Numbered from the stretch's first letter, positions 12,162-20,820 are shown. The stretch is 64,000 nucleotides of DNA from WRDS01 sp964492775 (GCA_964492775.1 CAZBLH010000007.1:1-64000), one strand, 5' to 3'. A program made the numbers and translations. Notes: generated by a model not told the origin, from the letters alone.

Positions 12162-12440
12162 TCAGAACAGCTCCGGGTCGGGCTCCCCGAACACCTCGGC
12201 GATGCGCGCCTCGTCCACCTCGCCGAGGTCGACGATCTTGTGCCGAGACGTTCCACCGGAGACGACCTCGAGCGAACTCTTGGGGACACCGAGAGCCTTG
12301 GCCAGCACGCGGCACACGGCAGCGTTCGCCTTGCCGCCCTCCGGTGCGGCCGTCACCCGCACCGCGAGCTCCGAGCCGCGCCACCCCGCGGCTTCGTCCT
12401 TGCCCGCGCGGGGCGTCACGTGCACGGCGACTCGCGCCAT
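12162..12440 (-). CDS. DUF167/YggU-family protein
   Basis: A 92-residue protein of the DUF167 family, with the conserved run VHVTPRAGKDE at residues 5-15 and the core APEGGKANAAV near residue 42. Structures of family members show a small alpha/beta fold; no biochemical function is established. The gene is commonly found near yggS, sepF, yggT and divIVA, as here, suggesting a loose link to the division or envelope cluster. It starts 24 bases after the divIVA stop and is the last gene before the ileS promoter. Confidence 0.85.
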   Translation of the reverse strand: MARVAVHVTPRAGKDEAAGWRGSELAVRVTAAPEGGKANAAVCRVLAKALGVPKSSLEVVSGGTSRHKIVDLGEVDEARIAEVFGEPDPELF

Positions 12441-12464
12441 CTGCGACCCCGGCCAGCCGAGCGC

Positions 12465-13283
12465 CTAGTCGATCTCCTCGATGTCGTCGTCCTCGCGCTC
12501 GCCGAACAGGTCGAGGTTCGGCAGCTGGAACTCGGACGGCTCCACGAGCTCGACGTCATCGGGGACCTCGGGCGCCTCGATCTCACCGAGCGTCACCGCG
12601 CTCACGCTGCTGGCGGTCATGCCTTTGTCAGCCGAGTCGTCATCGCTGGCAGTGGGCTCGACCTCCGCCGGCGACTCCTCGGCGACGTCCTCCGCAGGAG
12701 TCGGCTCATCGAGCTCGGTCTCCTCGGCGACGTCCTCGACTGCAGGCATCTCCGCAGTCGAGCCAACGGACGGCGCCCCCACAGCTGCGACGGCGGCCTT
12801 CGGCTCGCTGGCAGCCTCGGCGACAGCGTCGCCTTCGTCGATCGCAATTTCGGCGATGCTTGCAAGGTTGGCTTCGAGCAGAGCGCGGAACTCTGCGCGG
12901 AACTCCTTCTCGGCGGCCTTGATGCGCGCAAGCTCAGACTGGACGGCCTGCTTCTTCGCGAGTGCGTCGTTCAGGAGATCCTGCGCCCTCACATTTGCCC
13001 GGGCGACGATGTCATCGGCCTCGATCTTGGCGCGAGCGCTGATATCGTCGGCCGAGCGCTGCGCAGCCATCAGGGTGTTGTTGATCGTCTGCCGCTGCAG
13101 CTCGTACTCGTTGACCTTCTCCTGGAGGGCCTCAACCTTCTCGGCGAGGTCGATGTTCTCCTTGAACAGCCGCTCGAACTCCTCGGCTACCTGATTCAGG
13201 AACTGGTCGACCTCATCCTCGGCATACCCGCGGATGGAGTGCCGGAACTCCTTGTGGTGGATGTCGAGCGGCGTGAGCTTCAT
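12465..13283 (-). CDS. divIVA: DivIVA/Wag31-type polar growth and division protein
   Basis: A 272-residue coiled-coil protein that should mark curved or new septal membrane. The N-terminal lipid-binding module MKLTPLDIHHKEFRHSIRG with YAEDEVDQFLN is typical, followed by a long coiled coil (about residues 30-150). The last 110 residues are an acidic, Ala/Glu/Pro-rich low-complexity tail, ending DDDIEEID. In actinobacteria DivIVA recruits cell-wall synthesis to poles or septa; which it does here cannot be told from sequence. It sits between yggT and yggU in the same direction as sepF, consistent with a division role. The start ATG is clear, 20 bases after the yggT stop. Confidence 0.94.
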   Translation of the reverse strand: MKLTPLDIHHKEFRHSIRGYAEDEVDQFLNQVAEEFERLFKENIDLAEKVEALQEKVNEYELQRQTINNTLMAAQRSADDISARAKIEADDIVARANVRAQDLLNDALAKKQAVQSELARIKAAEKEFRAEFRALLEANLASIAEIAIDEGDAVAEAASEPKAAVAAVGAPSVGSTAEMPAVEDVAEETELDEPTPAEDVAEESPAEVEPTASDDDSADKGMTASSVSAVTLGEIEAPEVPDDVELVEPSEFQLPNLDLFGEREDDDIEEID

Positions 13284-13303
13284 TACGCGTCCTTCCCTCC
13301 GGG

Positions 13304-13564
13304 CTAACCGAGGCGCGCGCCTCCAGTCAGAAGATTACCAATAAGCACGAGAACCAGATACGCGACCATCGGGGAGATGTCGATTGCCCCGATGGGCGGG
13401 ATGAAACGCCGGAATATGCCTAGGTACGGCTCGACGATCGTCGCGAGGGCGTTGTGGATGTCCTCGAGGATCCCGCGCATAGGGAACCAGGACATCAGGA
13501 CGTACACGATGATGATCGTCCCGTAGAACTGCAGGACGGTCTGGATGAGACTGGCGATTCCCAC
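13304..13564 (-). CDS. YggT-family membrane protein
   Basis: An 86-residue protein with two hydrophobic membrane segments (about residues 8-28 and 60-82) and the family pattern LMSWFPMRG followed by PYLGIFRRFIPPIGAIDISPMVAYLVL. YggT proteins are widespread in sepF-divIVA clusters, and Streptococcus YlmG homologues affect division and nucleoid distribution; no molecular activity is known. I start it at the GTG at 13564 (VGIASLIQTVLQF), four bases after the proC stop, rather than at an upstream codon lying inside proC. Confidence 0.85.
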   Translation of the reverse strand: MGIASLIQTVLQFYGTIIIVYVLMSWFPMRGILEDIHNALATIVEPYLGIFRRFIPPIGAIDISPMVAYLVLVLIGNLLTGGARLG

Positions 13565-13568
13565 TCGG

Positions 13569-14375
13569 TTACCCCAACTCCTCTGCGCGCTTCTCCGCGG
13601 CACGGACGGCGGCGGCGATCGCGCCACGCAACCCGTGGGCTTCAAGCTCATTGATCGCTGCTATCGTCGTGCCGCCGGGGCTGGTGACCGAGTCGATCAG
13701 TGCCTCGGGGTGCTGCGGGTACTGCTCGAGTACGGCGGCAGTGCCCTTCATGGTCTGGATGGCGAGACGCTCTGCAACAGCGCGGGACAGGCCTCCCGTC
13801 ACACCGGCGCGCGCCAGCGCGTCCACGATGAGTGCGAAGTACGCCGGCCCGGAACCCGAGATCGCGGTCGCGGCGTTCTGCAGCCGCTCCTCGATGACGA
13901 TGGCCTCCCCTACGGCCTCCATGAGCATCCGCACGCTCTCGACCTGGTCGGCGCTCGTCTCTGCGCCGCCGCTCACCAGCGCCATGCCTGCACCGGCGCG
14001 CACCGGCATGTTCGGCATGACGCGCACGACCGCCGTGCCTATCGGCAGGAGCGACTCGAGATGCGCGCACGAGATCCCCGCCGCGATCGAGATCACGAGA
14101 CTTCCGCGCAGCAGCTCGCCAATCTCCCCGAGCACAGCGTCGATGAGCTGCGGTTTCACCGCGATGACGGCGACGTCCGGGCCGGGGAGGACCTCGGCTG
14201 CCGCTTCAGCGGTGCGCACGCCGTACGCGGCCAAGGTCGCTCGGCGATCTGCCGAGGGGTCCACGATACTGATGTCGGAGGCCGCAACGGTGCCTTGCGC
14301 GATCCACCCGGCCACGAGCGCCTCGCCCATGACCCCGCCGCCGACGACGGCGATCGTGTCAGGTACCGCTGCCAT
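13569..14375 (-). CDS. proC: Pyrroline-5-carboxylate reductase
   Basis: Performs the last step of proline synthesis, reducing pyrroline-5-carboxylate with NAD(P)H. The 268-residue protein has an N-terminal Rossmann motif VVGGGVMGEAL (residues 10-20), the VAVIAVKPQ segment, MPNMPVRAGAGM near residue 120, and the C-terminal substrate motif SGSGPAYFALIVDAL with DSVTSPGGTT. Length and motifs are normal. It lies between sepF and yggT; proC is a known visitor in this cluster in several actinobacteria. It is spaced 18 bases after the sepF stop and probably cotranscribed. Confidence 0.95.
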   Translation of the reverse strand: MAAVPDTIAVVGGGVMGEALVAGWIAQGTVAASDISIVDPSADRRATLAAYGVRTAEAAAEVLPGPDVAVIAVKPQLIDAVLGEIGELLRGSLVISIAAGISCAHLESLLPIGTAVVRVMPNMPVRAGAGMALVSGGAETSADQVESVRMLMEAVGEAIVIEERLQNAATAISGSGPAYFALIVDALARAGVTGGLSRAVAERLAIQTMKGTAAVLEQYPQHPEALIDSVTSPGGTTIAAINELEAHGLRGAIAAAVRAAEKRAEELG

Positions 14376-14393
14376 GGCTTACCTACCCGTCCG

Positions 14394-14948
14394 CTACTCG
14401 CCGAACAGGCCGGTGTCGCGCAGCTTCCGCCTGTCAGCATCGGATACCTGCACGTTATGAGGCGTGAGCATAAAGACCCGGTCTGAGACCTTCTGGAGCC
14501 CGCCGTCGAGCCCGTAGGTGAGCCCGGAGGCGAAGTCGAGCAGGCGCTTTGCGAGATCAGGGCTGGTCGAGGTCAGATTGAGGATGACCGGAGTGCCCTG
14601 ACGGTACTTGTCACCTATAGCCTGAGCCTCACCGAAGCCCTTGGGCTCGACGATGTGCATCTTGACCTGAGGTGCAACCCCGGTCACCGAGGCGGCGCCT
14701 GTCGGCACCGATCGCAGCGAGGGGCTGCCTTCGCGCGCGCGGTCCAGGTCGAACCCACGGTCGATGCGGCGCACCGCGTTCGGGCTGGCGCCCGATCCGT
14801 ACGGGGAGCGCTCCTCGACGGGATGACGACGGCCCCAGTCGCTCTCAGGCTCAGCGGGGTCGTCCTCATAGTATTCGTCGTCGTCGTAATACTCTTCGTC
14901 GTCCCACTCGTCCTCAAGGCCAAGCCGGACTTTGATGCGGTGCCACAT
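14394..14948 (-). CDS. sepF: Cell division protein SepF
   Basis: SepF tethers FtsZ to the membrane and can replace FtsA. The 184-residue product has an N-terminal amphipathic anchor (MWHRIKVRLGL), a very acidic tyrosine-rich stretch (residues 12-40, many D, E and Y), a basic linker, and the C-terminal SepF fold with EPKGFGEAQAIGDKYR and TPVILNLTS. No ftsA was found in the division cluster of this window, so SepF is the likely FtsZ anchor. ATG at 14948 is used; a GTG two codons earlier sits better relative to a GAGGGAGA ribosome site and is equally possible. Confidence 0.93.
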   Translation of the reverse strand: MWHRIKVRLGLEDEWDDEEYYDDDEYYEDDPAEPESDWGRRHPVEERSPYGSGASPNAVRRIDRGFDLDRAREGSPSLRSVPTGAASVTGVAPQVKMHIVEPKGFGEAQAIGDKYRQGTPVILNLTSTSPDLAKRLLDFASGLTYGLDGGLQKVSDRVFMLTPHNVQVSDADRRKLRDTGLFGE

Positions 14949-14974
14949 GCTCACGGTCGTCTCCCTCGCGTCGG

Positions 14975-15655
14975 CTAGCGGCCGAACAGCGCGCGGCCGA
15001 CTCGGACGATGGTCGAACCCTCCTCGACGGCGACCTTGAAGTCGTTGGTCATGCCCATCGAAAGTTCGTCTAACTTTACACCATTCAGCGGCATCTCCCG
15101 CAGAGAATCCCGCAGCTCTTTGAGTTCGCGGAAGACCCAACGAGCGTCCTCGGGACGACCGAATGGCGCCATGGTCATGAACCCCTGCACCCCGACGTGC
15201 CCAAGCGTCGATGCGTACTGCAGAACATCGGCGATCTCGTGGGGAGCAAACCCGTGCTTGGAGTCCTCGCCGCTCACATTCACCTGGAGGAGCACGTCCT
15301 GAACGACGTCGATCGCCTCGGCCCGACGGTCGATCTCAGCGAGTAGCCTCTCCGAGTCCACCGAATGGATCAGGCAGGCGCGTCCAACCACGTCTTTGAC
15401 CTTGTTCGTCTGCAGCGTGCCGATGAAGTGCCACCGCACCGACGGGAACAGCCCATACTTGCCGAGGAACTCCTGGACGCGGTTCTCGCCGAAATCGGCC
15501 ATGCCCGCATCCACGGCCTGCTCGATGTCCTCGATGCCTACGGTCTTGGTGACCGCAACGATGGTGACGTCCCCCGGATCACGGCCCGTTGCGTCGGCGG
15601 CGTCGGCCACCTGCCGCCGAACCACTTCAAGACGAGTCGCGACCCCCGATGTCAT
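14975..15655 (-). CDS. YggS-family pyridoxal-phosphate homeostasis protein
   Basis: A single-domain PLP-binding barrel of 226 residues, homologous to YggS/YlmE/PROSC, which binds PLP and keeps vitamin B6 and amino-acid pools balanced. The PLP lysine is in VAVTKTVG (about residue 36), followed by FGENRVQE, WHFIGTLQTNK and the phosphate-binding SMGMTNDF. The gene is 19 bases upstream of sepF and starts 5 bases after the phoU stop. In most genomes it follows pgeF; here the pst-phoU operon separates the two, so it may be read from pst transcripts. Confidence 0.94.
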   Translation of the reverse strand: MTSGVATRLEVVRRQVADAADATGRDPGDVTIVAVTKTVGIEDIEQAVDAGMADFGENRVQEFLGKYGLFPSVRWHFIGTLQTNKVKDVVGRACLIHSVDSERLLAEIDRRAEAIDVVQDVLLQVNVSGEDSKHGFAPHEIADVLQYASTLGHVGVQGFMTMAPFGRPEDARWVFRELKELRDSLREMPLNGVKLDELSMGMTNDFKVAVEEGSTIVRVGRALFGR

Positions 15656-15660
15656 AGCTG

Positions 15661-16344
15661 CTACTCCGTGTCGGTCGATGCAGCCGCAGGCGCGGGCGCG
15701 TCGATGGCCTCTCGCTCGCCCGTGATCAGATACACGAGTCGCTCGCCGATATCTACGGCGTTATCGGCGATGCGCTCGAGATAGCGGCTTGCGAGCACCA
15801 TGAGAGAGGCCCACTCGATCTCCTCCTCTTCCTGCAGCCTCGCCAGCTCGCGGAAGAACTGCTTGTAGAGGTGGTCGATGGGCTCGTCGAGCTCGGGAAG
15901 CTTGCGGGCGAGCTCCAGGTCGCGGTTATCGAGCGCCTCGCGGGTTGCATCCAGTACCCGGTACACGAGATTGCCCTGCGCCTGGATCAGGTCGTAGAGC
16001 GTCTGGGGCCCCTTGCGACCCGCGGTGCGCCGAGTCGCCTTCGAGATGTTGACCGCGAGGTCCGCCATGCGCTCAAGGTGCCAAGCTATGAAGGTGAGCG
16101 ACTGCAGCAGTCTCAGGTCACGCGCGACAGGGAACTGCGTTGCGATGGTCTCGAGAACGCGCTCCTCGACGGCGAGGCAGCGAGCATCAATCGCGTCGTC
16201 GCCCGCGATCACACGGTCGGCGATCTCAACGTCGCCCGTGACCAGCGAGGTGACCGCTGAGCGGGCCGCCTCCGTCACGGCCTGCGTGATGTCGACCACC
16301 TCTGCATGTAGATCCCCGAGTTCCTGCCTGAACTGTTCGCGCAT
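15661..16344 (-). CDS. phoU: Phosphate transport system regulator PhoU
   Basis: PhoU damps phosphate signalling and Pst activity. The 227-residue all-helical protein has two PhoU repeats, each with an acidic metal-binding pattern (RHLERMADLAVNISK-like around residues 82-95 and RYLERIADNAVDIGERLVY near 190-208). Start is the ATG at 16344 with GGAGGG six bases upstream. It follows pstB by 114 bases that include a hairpin. No phoR/phoB-type two-component pair is encoded in the window, so any partner kinase is elsewhere. The protein ends in a short Ala/Pro-rich tail. Confidence 0.94.
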   Translation of the reverse strand: MREQFRQELGDLHAEVVDITQAVTEAARSAVTSLVTGDVEIADRVIAGDDAIDARCLAVEERVLETIATQFPVARDLRLLQSLTFIAWHLERMADLAVNISKATRRTAGRKGPQTLYDLIQAQGNLVYRVLDATREALDNRDLELARKLPELDEPIDHLYKQFFRELARLQEEEEIEWASLMVLASRYLERIADNAVDIGERLVYLITGEREAIDAPAPAAASTDTE

Positions 16345-16431
16345 GACACCCTCCAGTAGCGATGAGTTCACCCGAGTATAGCCAGTGCCGAGCCCTGACG
16401 CTCTTCCCACACCAGCCTCATCGTCGTATCG

Positions 16432-16455
16432 GCCTGCCGCGGACTCGCCGCAGGC
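16432..16455 (-). repeat. Hairpin between pstB and phoU
   Basis: GCCTGC and GCAGGC form a six-pair stem just after the pstB stop. There is no T-run, so it may act as a processing or partial attenuation point between the transporter and phoU rather than as a full terminator. Confidence 0.4.
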
Positions 16456-16458
16456 AGG

Positions 16459-17283
16459 CTAGCCGAAGCGACCGGTGATGTAATCCTCAGTCCGCTTGTC
16501 CGCCGGACTCGTGAAGACCTCGGCGGTCCTGCCGTACTCGACGAGCACTCCCGGCTCACCGGTGTTCTCGGCGAGGAAGAACGCAGTGAAATCGCTGACT
16601 CGCGCGGCCTGCTGCATATTGTGCGTGACGATGACGATGGTCACGGTGTCCTTGATCTCGGCCATCAGGTCCTCGATCTTCTGCACCGAGGTCGGGTCGA
16701 TCGCCGAGCAAGGCTCGTCCATGAGAAGCACCTCGGGCTGGACCGCGAGCACGCGCGCGATACACAGGCGCTGCTGCTGGCCGCCGGAGAGCGTGAGACC
16801 GCCTCTGCCGAGAATGTCTTTGACCTCTTTCCAGAGGTTGGCGCGCTTGAGGGACTGCTCAACGATGCCGTCGAGCTCGTCCTTCTTCTTCACGCCCTGG
16901 AGCCTGGGACCGTACGCGACATTGTCGTAGATCGACTGCGGGAACGGGTTCGGCTGCTGGAAGATCATCCCAACCCTGCGGCGCAGGTCGACGGGGTCAA
17001 CGCCAGGACCGTATATGTCGTCGCCGTCAAGCGTCATGAGCCCGGATACGCGGCTGCCGGGAATGAGGTCGTTCATGCGGTTCATGCACCGCAGGAAGGT
17101 CGACTTGCCACATCCGGACGGGCCGATGAACGCGGTAATGGCACTCTTCTTCACGCCGACCGTCACGCCGGTCAACGCGTGGAAGTCCCCGTACCAGAAG
17201 TCGAGGTTCTCGACGTCCATCTTGGGAGGCGCGTCGGCCAGTTCGGCATGTGGATTGATCGTCGTCCGTACGTCGGGCGTCAT
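16459..17283 (-). CDS. pstB: Phosphate ABC transporter ATP-binding protein
   Basis: Energises high-affinity phosphate uptake. In 274 residues there is a Walker A GPSGCGKST (about 54-62), a Q-loop IFQQPNPFP, the ABC signature LSGGQQQRL, Walker B VLLMDEPCSAID and the H-loop VTHNMQQAARVSD, which together identify PstB specifically. It is four bases downstream of pstA in a pstSCAB-phoU order. The last residues EDYITGRFG are the typical PstB tail. Confidence 0.97.
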   Translation of the reverse strand: MTPDVRTTINPHAELADAPPKMDVENLDFWYGDFHALTGVTVGVKKSAITAFIGPSGCGKSTFLRCMNRMNDLIPGSRVSGLMTLDGDDIYGPGVDPVDLRRRVGMIFQQPNPFPQSIYDNVAYGPRLQGVKKKDELDGIVEQSLKRANLWKEVKDILGRGGLTLSGGQQQRLCIARVLAVQPEVLLMDEPCSAIDPTSVQKIEDLMAEIKDTVTIVIVTHNMQQAARVSDFTAFFLAENTGEPGVLVEYGRTAEVFTSPADKRTEDYITGRFG

Positions 17284-17287
17284 CGAA

Positions 17288-18112
17288 TCAGACCTTCCGG
17301 TAGCGCTTCAGTATCCAGCGTGAACCAAGGTTGAACCCAAGGATCATGATCATCAGCAACAGGGCGGTGCCGTACGCCGCGGGCAGGTTGATGCCGTCCA
17401 CTGCGAGCAGGTACAGGTGCACAGTCATCGGACGGCCGGACTCCATGGGCGAGATCGGCAGGTTCACCGCCTGGCCCATCGTGTAGAACACCACGGCCGT
17501 CTCTCCGACTGCGCGTCCCGTAGCGAGTACGATGCCGGTGATGATGCGCGGAGCAGCCGCAGGCAGGACTACGCGGCTGACCGTCTGCCACTTCGTGGCG
17601 CCCATGCCGTACGAGCCCCACCTGATGTAGCGCGGGACCGACCGGATCGCCTCTTCGGTTGCGCGCATGACGATCGGCAGCATCAGGAGGGATAGCGCCA
17701 TCGATGCCGAGAGCATCGAAAGCCCGAGGTTCATCGCCTCGACGAACAGTGCGAAGCCGAAGAGTCCCATGACGATCGAGGGGACGCTCGCGAGCGAGTC
17801 CGCGGCGAAACGGATGGTCGATACGATGCGTCCCTGGTGTGCGTACTCGGCCAGATAGACCGCTGCGAGCACTGCGATCGGCGTGCAGATGAGCATCGAG
17901 AGCCCGGTCACGTAGAGAGTGGCGACGATCGTCGGCCACACGCCACCCTCGGCGTTCACACCGCGGGGCCAGGTGAAGATGAACTCCGGCGAGAGTACCG
18001 TTACGCCGTTGACGAAGACGTAGACGATGATCGCGCCGAGCACGGCGACGGTGAAGCCCGCTGCTGCCCAGAGCATGCCCACGGCAATGTTGTTCACGGT
18101 GCGCTTGTGCAT
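17288..18112 (-). CDS. pstA: Phosphate ABC transporter permease PstA
   Basis: One of the two membrane subunits of the Pst phosphate importer. The 274-residue protein has about six membrane helices and the cytoplasmic loop motif SYGMGATKWQTVSRVVLPAA that contacts PstB, near residue 190. The family hallmark SLASVPSIVMGLFG is present near residue 107. It starts at ATG 18112, 7 bases after the pstC stop, and is followed at four bases by pstB. PstA rather than PstC is assigned from its C-proximal place in the operon and its shorter N-terminus. Confidence 0.95.
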   Translation of the reverse strand: MHKRTVNNIAVGMLWAAAGFTVAVLGAIIVYVFVNGVTVLSPEFIFTWPRGVNAEGGVWPTIVATLYVTGLSMLICTPIAVLAAVYLAEYAHQGRIVSTIRFAADSLASVPSIVMGLFGFALFVEAMNLGLSMLSASMALSLLMLPIVMRATEEAIRSVPRYIRWGSYGMGATKWQTVSRVVLPAAAPRIITGIVLATGRAVGETAVVFYTMGQAVNLPISPMESGRPMTVHLYLLAVDGINLPAAYGTALLLMIMILGFNLGSRWILKRYRKV

Positions 18113-18119
18113 CTCTGCT

Positions 18120-19085
18120 CTAGTCCCTAAGCCTCGACACGAGCCTTACTGTTAGTACAAGCAGCATGGAAATCACGAACAGGATCGCCGCCATGCCGAA
18201 GAGTGCGGTGCGGTGCGTGCCCGTCGAGTAGCTCATGTCCATGACGACCTGAGCGGTGAGCGTCGACATCGGCTCGCCAAAGCCCGAGAAGAACTGCGGT
18301 GCGCCGCCAACAAGCATGAGTACCGCCATCGTCTCCCCGACCGCACGGCCCATGCCCAGGATGACCGCGTCCACGATGCCGAGCTTCGCGGCGGGCACGA
18401 CCACCTTGTAGATGGTCTGCCACTGGGTGGCACCCATGGCAAAACTCGCCTCTCGCACGCCCATCGGTATGGATCCGAGCGCGTCCTCGGACAGCGCGGC
18501 AATCGTAGGCACGATCATGATGGCCAGGATCACCGACGCCGTGAGTGGTCCGAAGCCAAGCCCACCGGTTATCTCACCCATCAGCGGGCGCAGCATCACA
18601 ACGCCGAAGAAGCCGTAGACGACCGAGGGGATACCCGCGAGGAGTTCGACCGCGGGCCGGACCACTGCCCGGATACCCGGAGTGGCGATTTCAGAGAGGA
18701 ACACGGATGTCCCGACGGCGAGCGGCGTCCCCATTAGAAGCGCCAGAAGAGTCACCACGAACGACCCCTGTATCAGCGGCAAAATGCCGTACAGACCATC
18801 GGTCGGCGCCCACTCAGTCCCACCAAGAAACGCCCCCAGCCCCACCTCGGTGAAGATCGGCCAGGCCTTATATCCCACGAACACGAAGATCAGCGCGACC
18901 GCAAGGACCGCGACGAACGCGCACGAGAAGAACAGAGCGGCGAGCAGCCATTCTTTGACCTGGGTCTCACGGGTAACCAGAGTCAGCCCGCCGCCACCGT
19001 TCACAATAGAGTCCGGCAACTCCTCATCGATTCGAGCTGCCTCAACATCAGGTATACCCATAGGGTTTCTCAGATCGCCGTTCAC
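18120..19085 (-). CDS. pstC: Phosphate ABC transporter permease PstC
   Basis: The partner permease of PstA. The 321 residues start with a hydrophilic segment of about 45 residues, then six membrane helices, with the permease motif SFAMGATQWQTIYKVVVPAA near residue 213 and GIPSVVYGFFGVVML near residue 151. The GTG start at 19085 overlaps the pstS stop by four bases (GTGA), so binding protein and permease are translationally coupled. Length matches PstC. Confidence 0.95.
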   Translation of the reverse strand: MNGDLRNPMGIPDVEAARIDEELPDSIVNGGGGLTLVTRETQVKEWLLAALFFSCAFVAVLAVALIFVFVGYKAWPIFTEVGLGAFLGGTEWAPTDGLYGILPLIQGSFVVTLLALLMGTPLAVGTSVFLSEIATPGIRAVVRPAVELLAGIPSVVYGFFGVVMLRPLMGEITGGLGFGPLTASVILAIMIVPTIAALSEDALGSIPMGVREASFAMGATQWQTIYKVVVPAAKLGIVDAVILGMGRAVGETMAVLMLVGGAPQFFSGFGEPMSTLTAQVVMDMSYSTGTHRTALFGMAAILFVISMLLVLTVRLVSRLRD

Positions 19086-19924
19086 TTTGCACCCTGACCG
19101 ACCGGCACGAATCCGGCCTCTCTAACCACGCCCTCTTGAATCGCGGACGAGAGAACGTACTGGATGTAGCGCTCGGCAAGGCCCTTCGGCTCACCGTTCG
19201 TGAAGAAGTGCAGCGTTCGGGCGATGGGGTACTCTTGGGATGCCACGGTCTCTTCGCTCGGCATCACACCATCGATAGCGAGCGCCTTGACTTCCGTGCG
19301 CGTGAATCTTGGCGCAACAAAGCCGACGGAGATGTAGCCTACGGCCCCTTCAGAGCGCGCCACCACATCGCGAACCTGTCCGGTGCCCGGAAGCACCACA
19401 GCCGAGCGGTCAAAACGCGTCTTCTCCCCCATCACGATCTTCTTGAAGGCCTCGCGCGTGCCAGATGCCTCATCGCGGTTCACGAGGTCGATTTCGCGGT
19501 CCACGCCGCCCACTTCGCGCCAGTTGGTGATCTCGCCAGCGAAGATGGCGCGCAGCTGCTCGGTAGTCAGGCCGTCGACCGGATTGGCAGGGTTGACGAT
19601 CACCGCGATGCCATCGAAGGCCACAGGGGTGTCCACCAGTCCCTTGTCATCCTCATCAGACTTGAGGTCCCTCGAAGCGGTACCGATGTCGCTCGTGCCC
19701 GAGATGACCGCTTCGATGCCTGCCGAGGAACCCAGCCCTGACACGAGCACGCTGGTTTCAGGGTTGTCGTGCTGGAACTGCTCGGCAGCCTGCTCGGCGA
19801 TGGGGAGAAGTGTGGTAGAGCCGGTGACGATGAGCTGGCCCTCCGCACGCGCGGACGAGCCGCAGCCCGTGAGCGCCGAGGCCACGAGCACGGCCGCACT
19901 CAGCACGCAAGCGGCTCGATACAT
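19082..19924 (-). CDS. pstS: Phosphate-binding lipoprotein PstS
   Basis: Extracytoplasmic phosphate receptor of the Pst system. The 280-residue protein has a lipoprotein signal peptide with lipobox ALTGC (Cys about residue 21), then VTGSTTLLPIAEQAAEQF, SGLGSSAGIEAV, GTSDIGTASRDLKS and NRDEASGTREAF, all phosphate-binding or structural motifs of the family. ATG at 19924 is chosen because it gives a clean signal peptide; a GGAAGG ribosome site lies about 12 bases upstream. The start lies inside the 3' end of pgeF, so its promoter must be within pgeF or further upstream. I see no convincing Pho box. Confidence 0.93.
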   Translation of the reverse strand: MYRAACVLSAAVLVASALTGCGSSARAEGQLIVTGSTTLLPIAEQAAEQFQHDNPETSVLVSGLGSSAGIEAVISGTSDIGTASRDLKSDEDDKGLVDTPVAFDGIAVIVNPANPVDGLTTEQLRAIFAGEITNWREVGGVDREIDLVNRDEASGTREAFKKIVMGEKTRFDRSAVVLPGTGQVRDVVARSEGAVGYISVGFVAPRFTRTEVKALAIDGVMPSEETVASQEYPIARTLHFFTNGEPKGLAERYIQYVLSSAIQEGVVREAGFVPVGQGAK

Positions 19925-20702
19925 GCGAGCGCACCGTGCCTTCCTGTCACGCCGCCTTCCGCCCTGTACGAGAAGAAGCGAGCTGTCTCTTCTGCTGTGC
20001 ACACGTCCAGCGAGGTGATTCGCCACTGAGGAACTCCAGAGGTGGTAAGGCTCTTTCTGGCCACGGCCGCAAGATCGAGGCCGCCGAAATGGGCCCGCGC
20101 AACTTTACCAAACGCTCCCACGAATTNNNNNNNNNNGCTCCGATGTGCGCACCGATGTACGCATTGAGTCCGGACGTCGTACAGCCGGCGCGCTCGGCAA
20201 GCGCTGAGGCCGCGCGGCCTACGATTCCGCCGAGTAGCCCGCGCCACCCAGCGTGCGCAACGGCCACCACCGGCCCAGGTGCGACCAGCACTATGGGTAC
20301 GCAGTCTGCATAACATAGAAGCAGCGGAATGCCCGCCGTGGCCGTCAGGAGCGCATCGGTCGACGGAACCGGTGGGACTCCCCAACCCGTCCGAGCGCCA
20401 GCGCCTGCATCCGCTTCGCCGATCTCTGCGATTTTAACGCCGTGGACCTGCTCGGCGGTCGTGAGCCGGTCGCGTGTCTCTTCGATGCCGAGCGCTTGCA
20501 GCAGGCGTCTGCGATTCTCGTCGACGGCATCCGGACCGTCGTCCACGTGCCCGGCTAGGTTCAGCGAGGAGTACGGAGGCTTACTGACGCCGCCTCTCCG
20601 CTCCGGGAAGGCCACAATCGCACCTGTGGCCTCGCGCAAGACGGGGTCGACCCACACGCGGAGTCCGCATCGCTCTTGCAGTTCGAGTCCGGGCTTGCGC
20701 AT
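19900..20702 (-). CDS. pgeF: PgeF/YfiH-type purine nucleoside phosphorylase or laccase-domain protein, interrupted by an assembly gap
   Basis: Member of the Cu-oxidase_4/YfiH/YlmD family, shown in some species to be a purine nucleoside phosphorylase-like enzyme and in others (PgeF) to edit mis-made peptidoglycan. The N-terminal piece (20702-20137) has NLAGHVDD, a metal/active-site YADCVPI and HAGWRG. After ten Ns (20127-20136) the C-terminal piece continues in a different frame with SLDVCTAEETARFFSYR and ends at 19900. The apparent frameshift is explained by the unknown true gap length, so this is a broken assembly and not evidence of a pseudogene. The start ATG at 20702 lacks a strong ribosome site. 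The gene classically follows ftsZ, as here but with one gene inserted. Confidence 0.85.
20127..20136. other. Assembly gap (10 N)
   Basis: A run of ten Ns inside pgeF. The round number and the frame change across it indicate a placeholder scaffold gap whose true length is unknown and, from the frame offset, is not ten bases unless there is also an indel. Confidence 0.98.
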
Positions 20703-20771
20703 TGAGCAGACGTCCAAACTGCTACAAAATGTGGCCAGAGGGGAACGTGTCACCTGTCAGCATACGCTTCT

Positions 20772-20785
20772 GAATACGGGTATTC
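20772..20785 (+). promoter_or_regulatory. Perfect palindrome upstream of the DUF4013-like gene
   Basis: GAATAC-GG-GTATTC, an exact six-base inverted repeat with a two-base centre, about 36 bases before the start of the plus-strand gene and 70 bases before pgeF. It has the size and symmetry of a dimeric repressor site; the cognate regulator is unknown. Confidence 0.45.
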
Positions 20786-20820
20786 CCGAAGAAGCGGCCG
20801 AATGATGGAGGGGATGATCG

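Noticed and set aside
19900..20702. pgeF as a frameshifted pseudogene
   Set aside because: The frame change falls exactly on the N run, so it is an assembly artefact.
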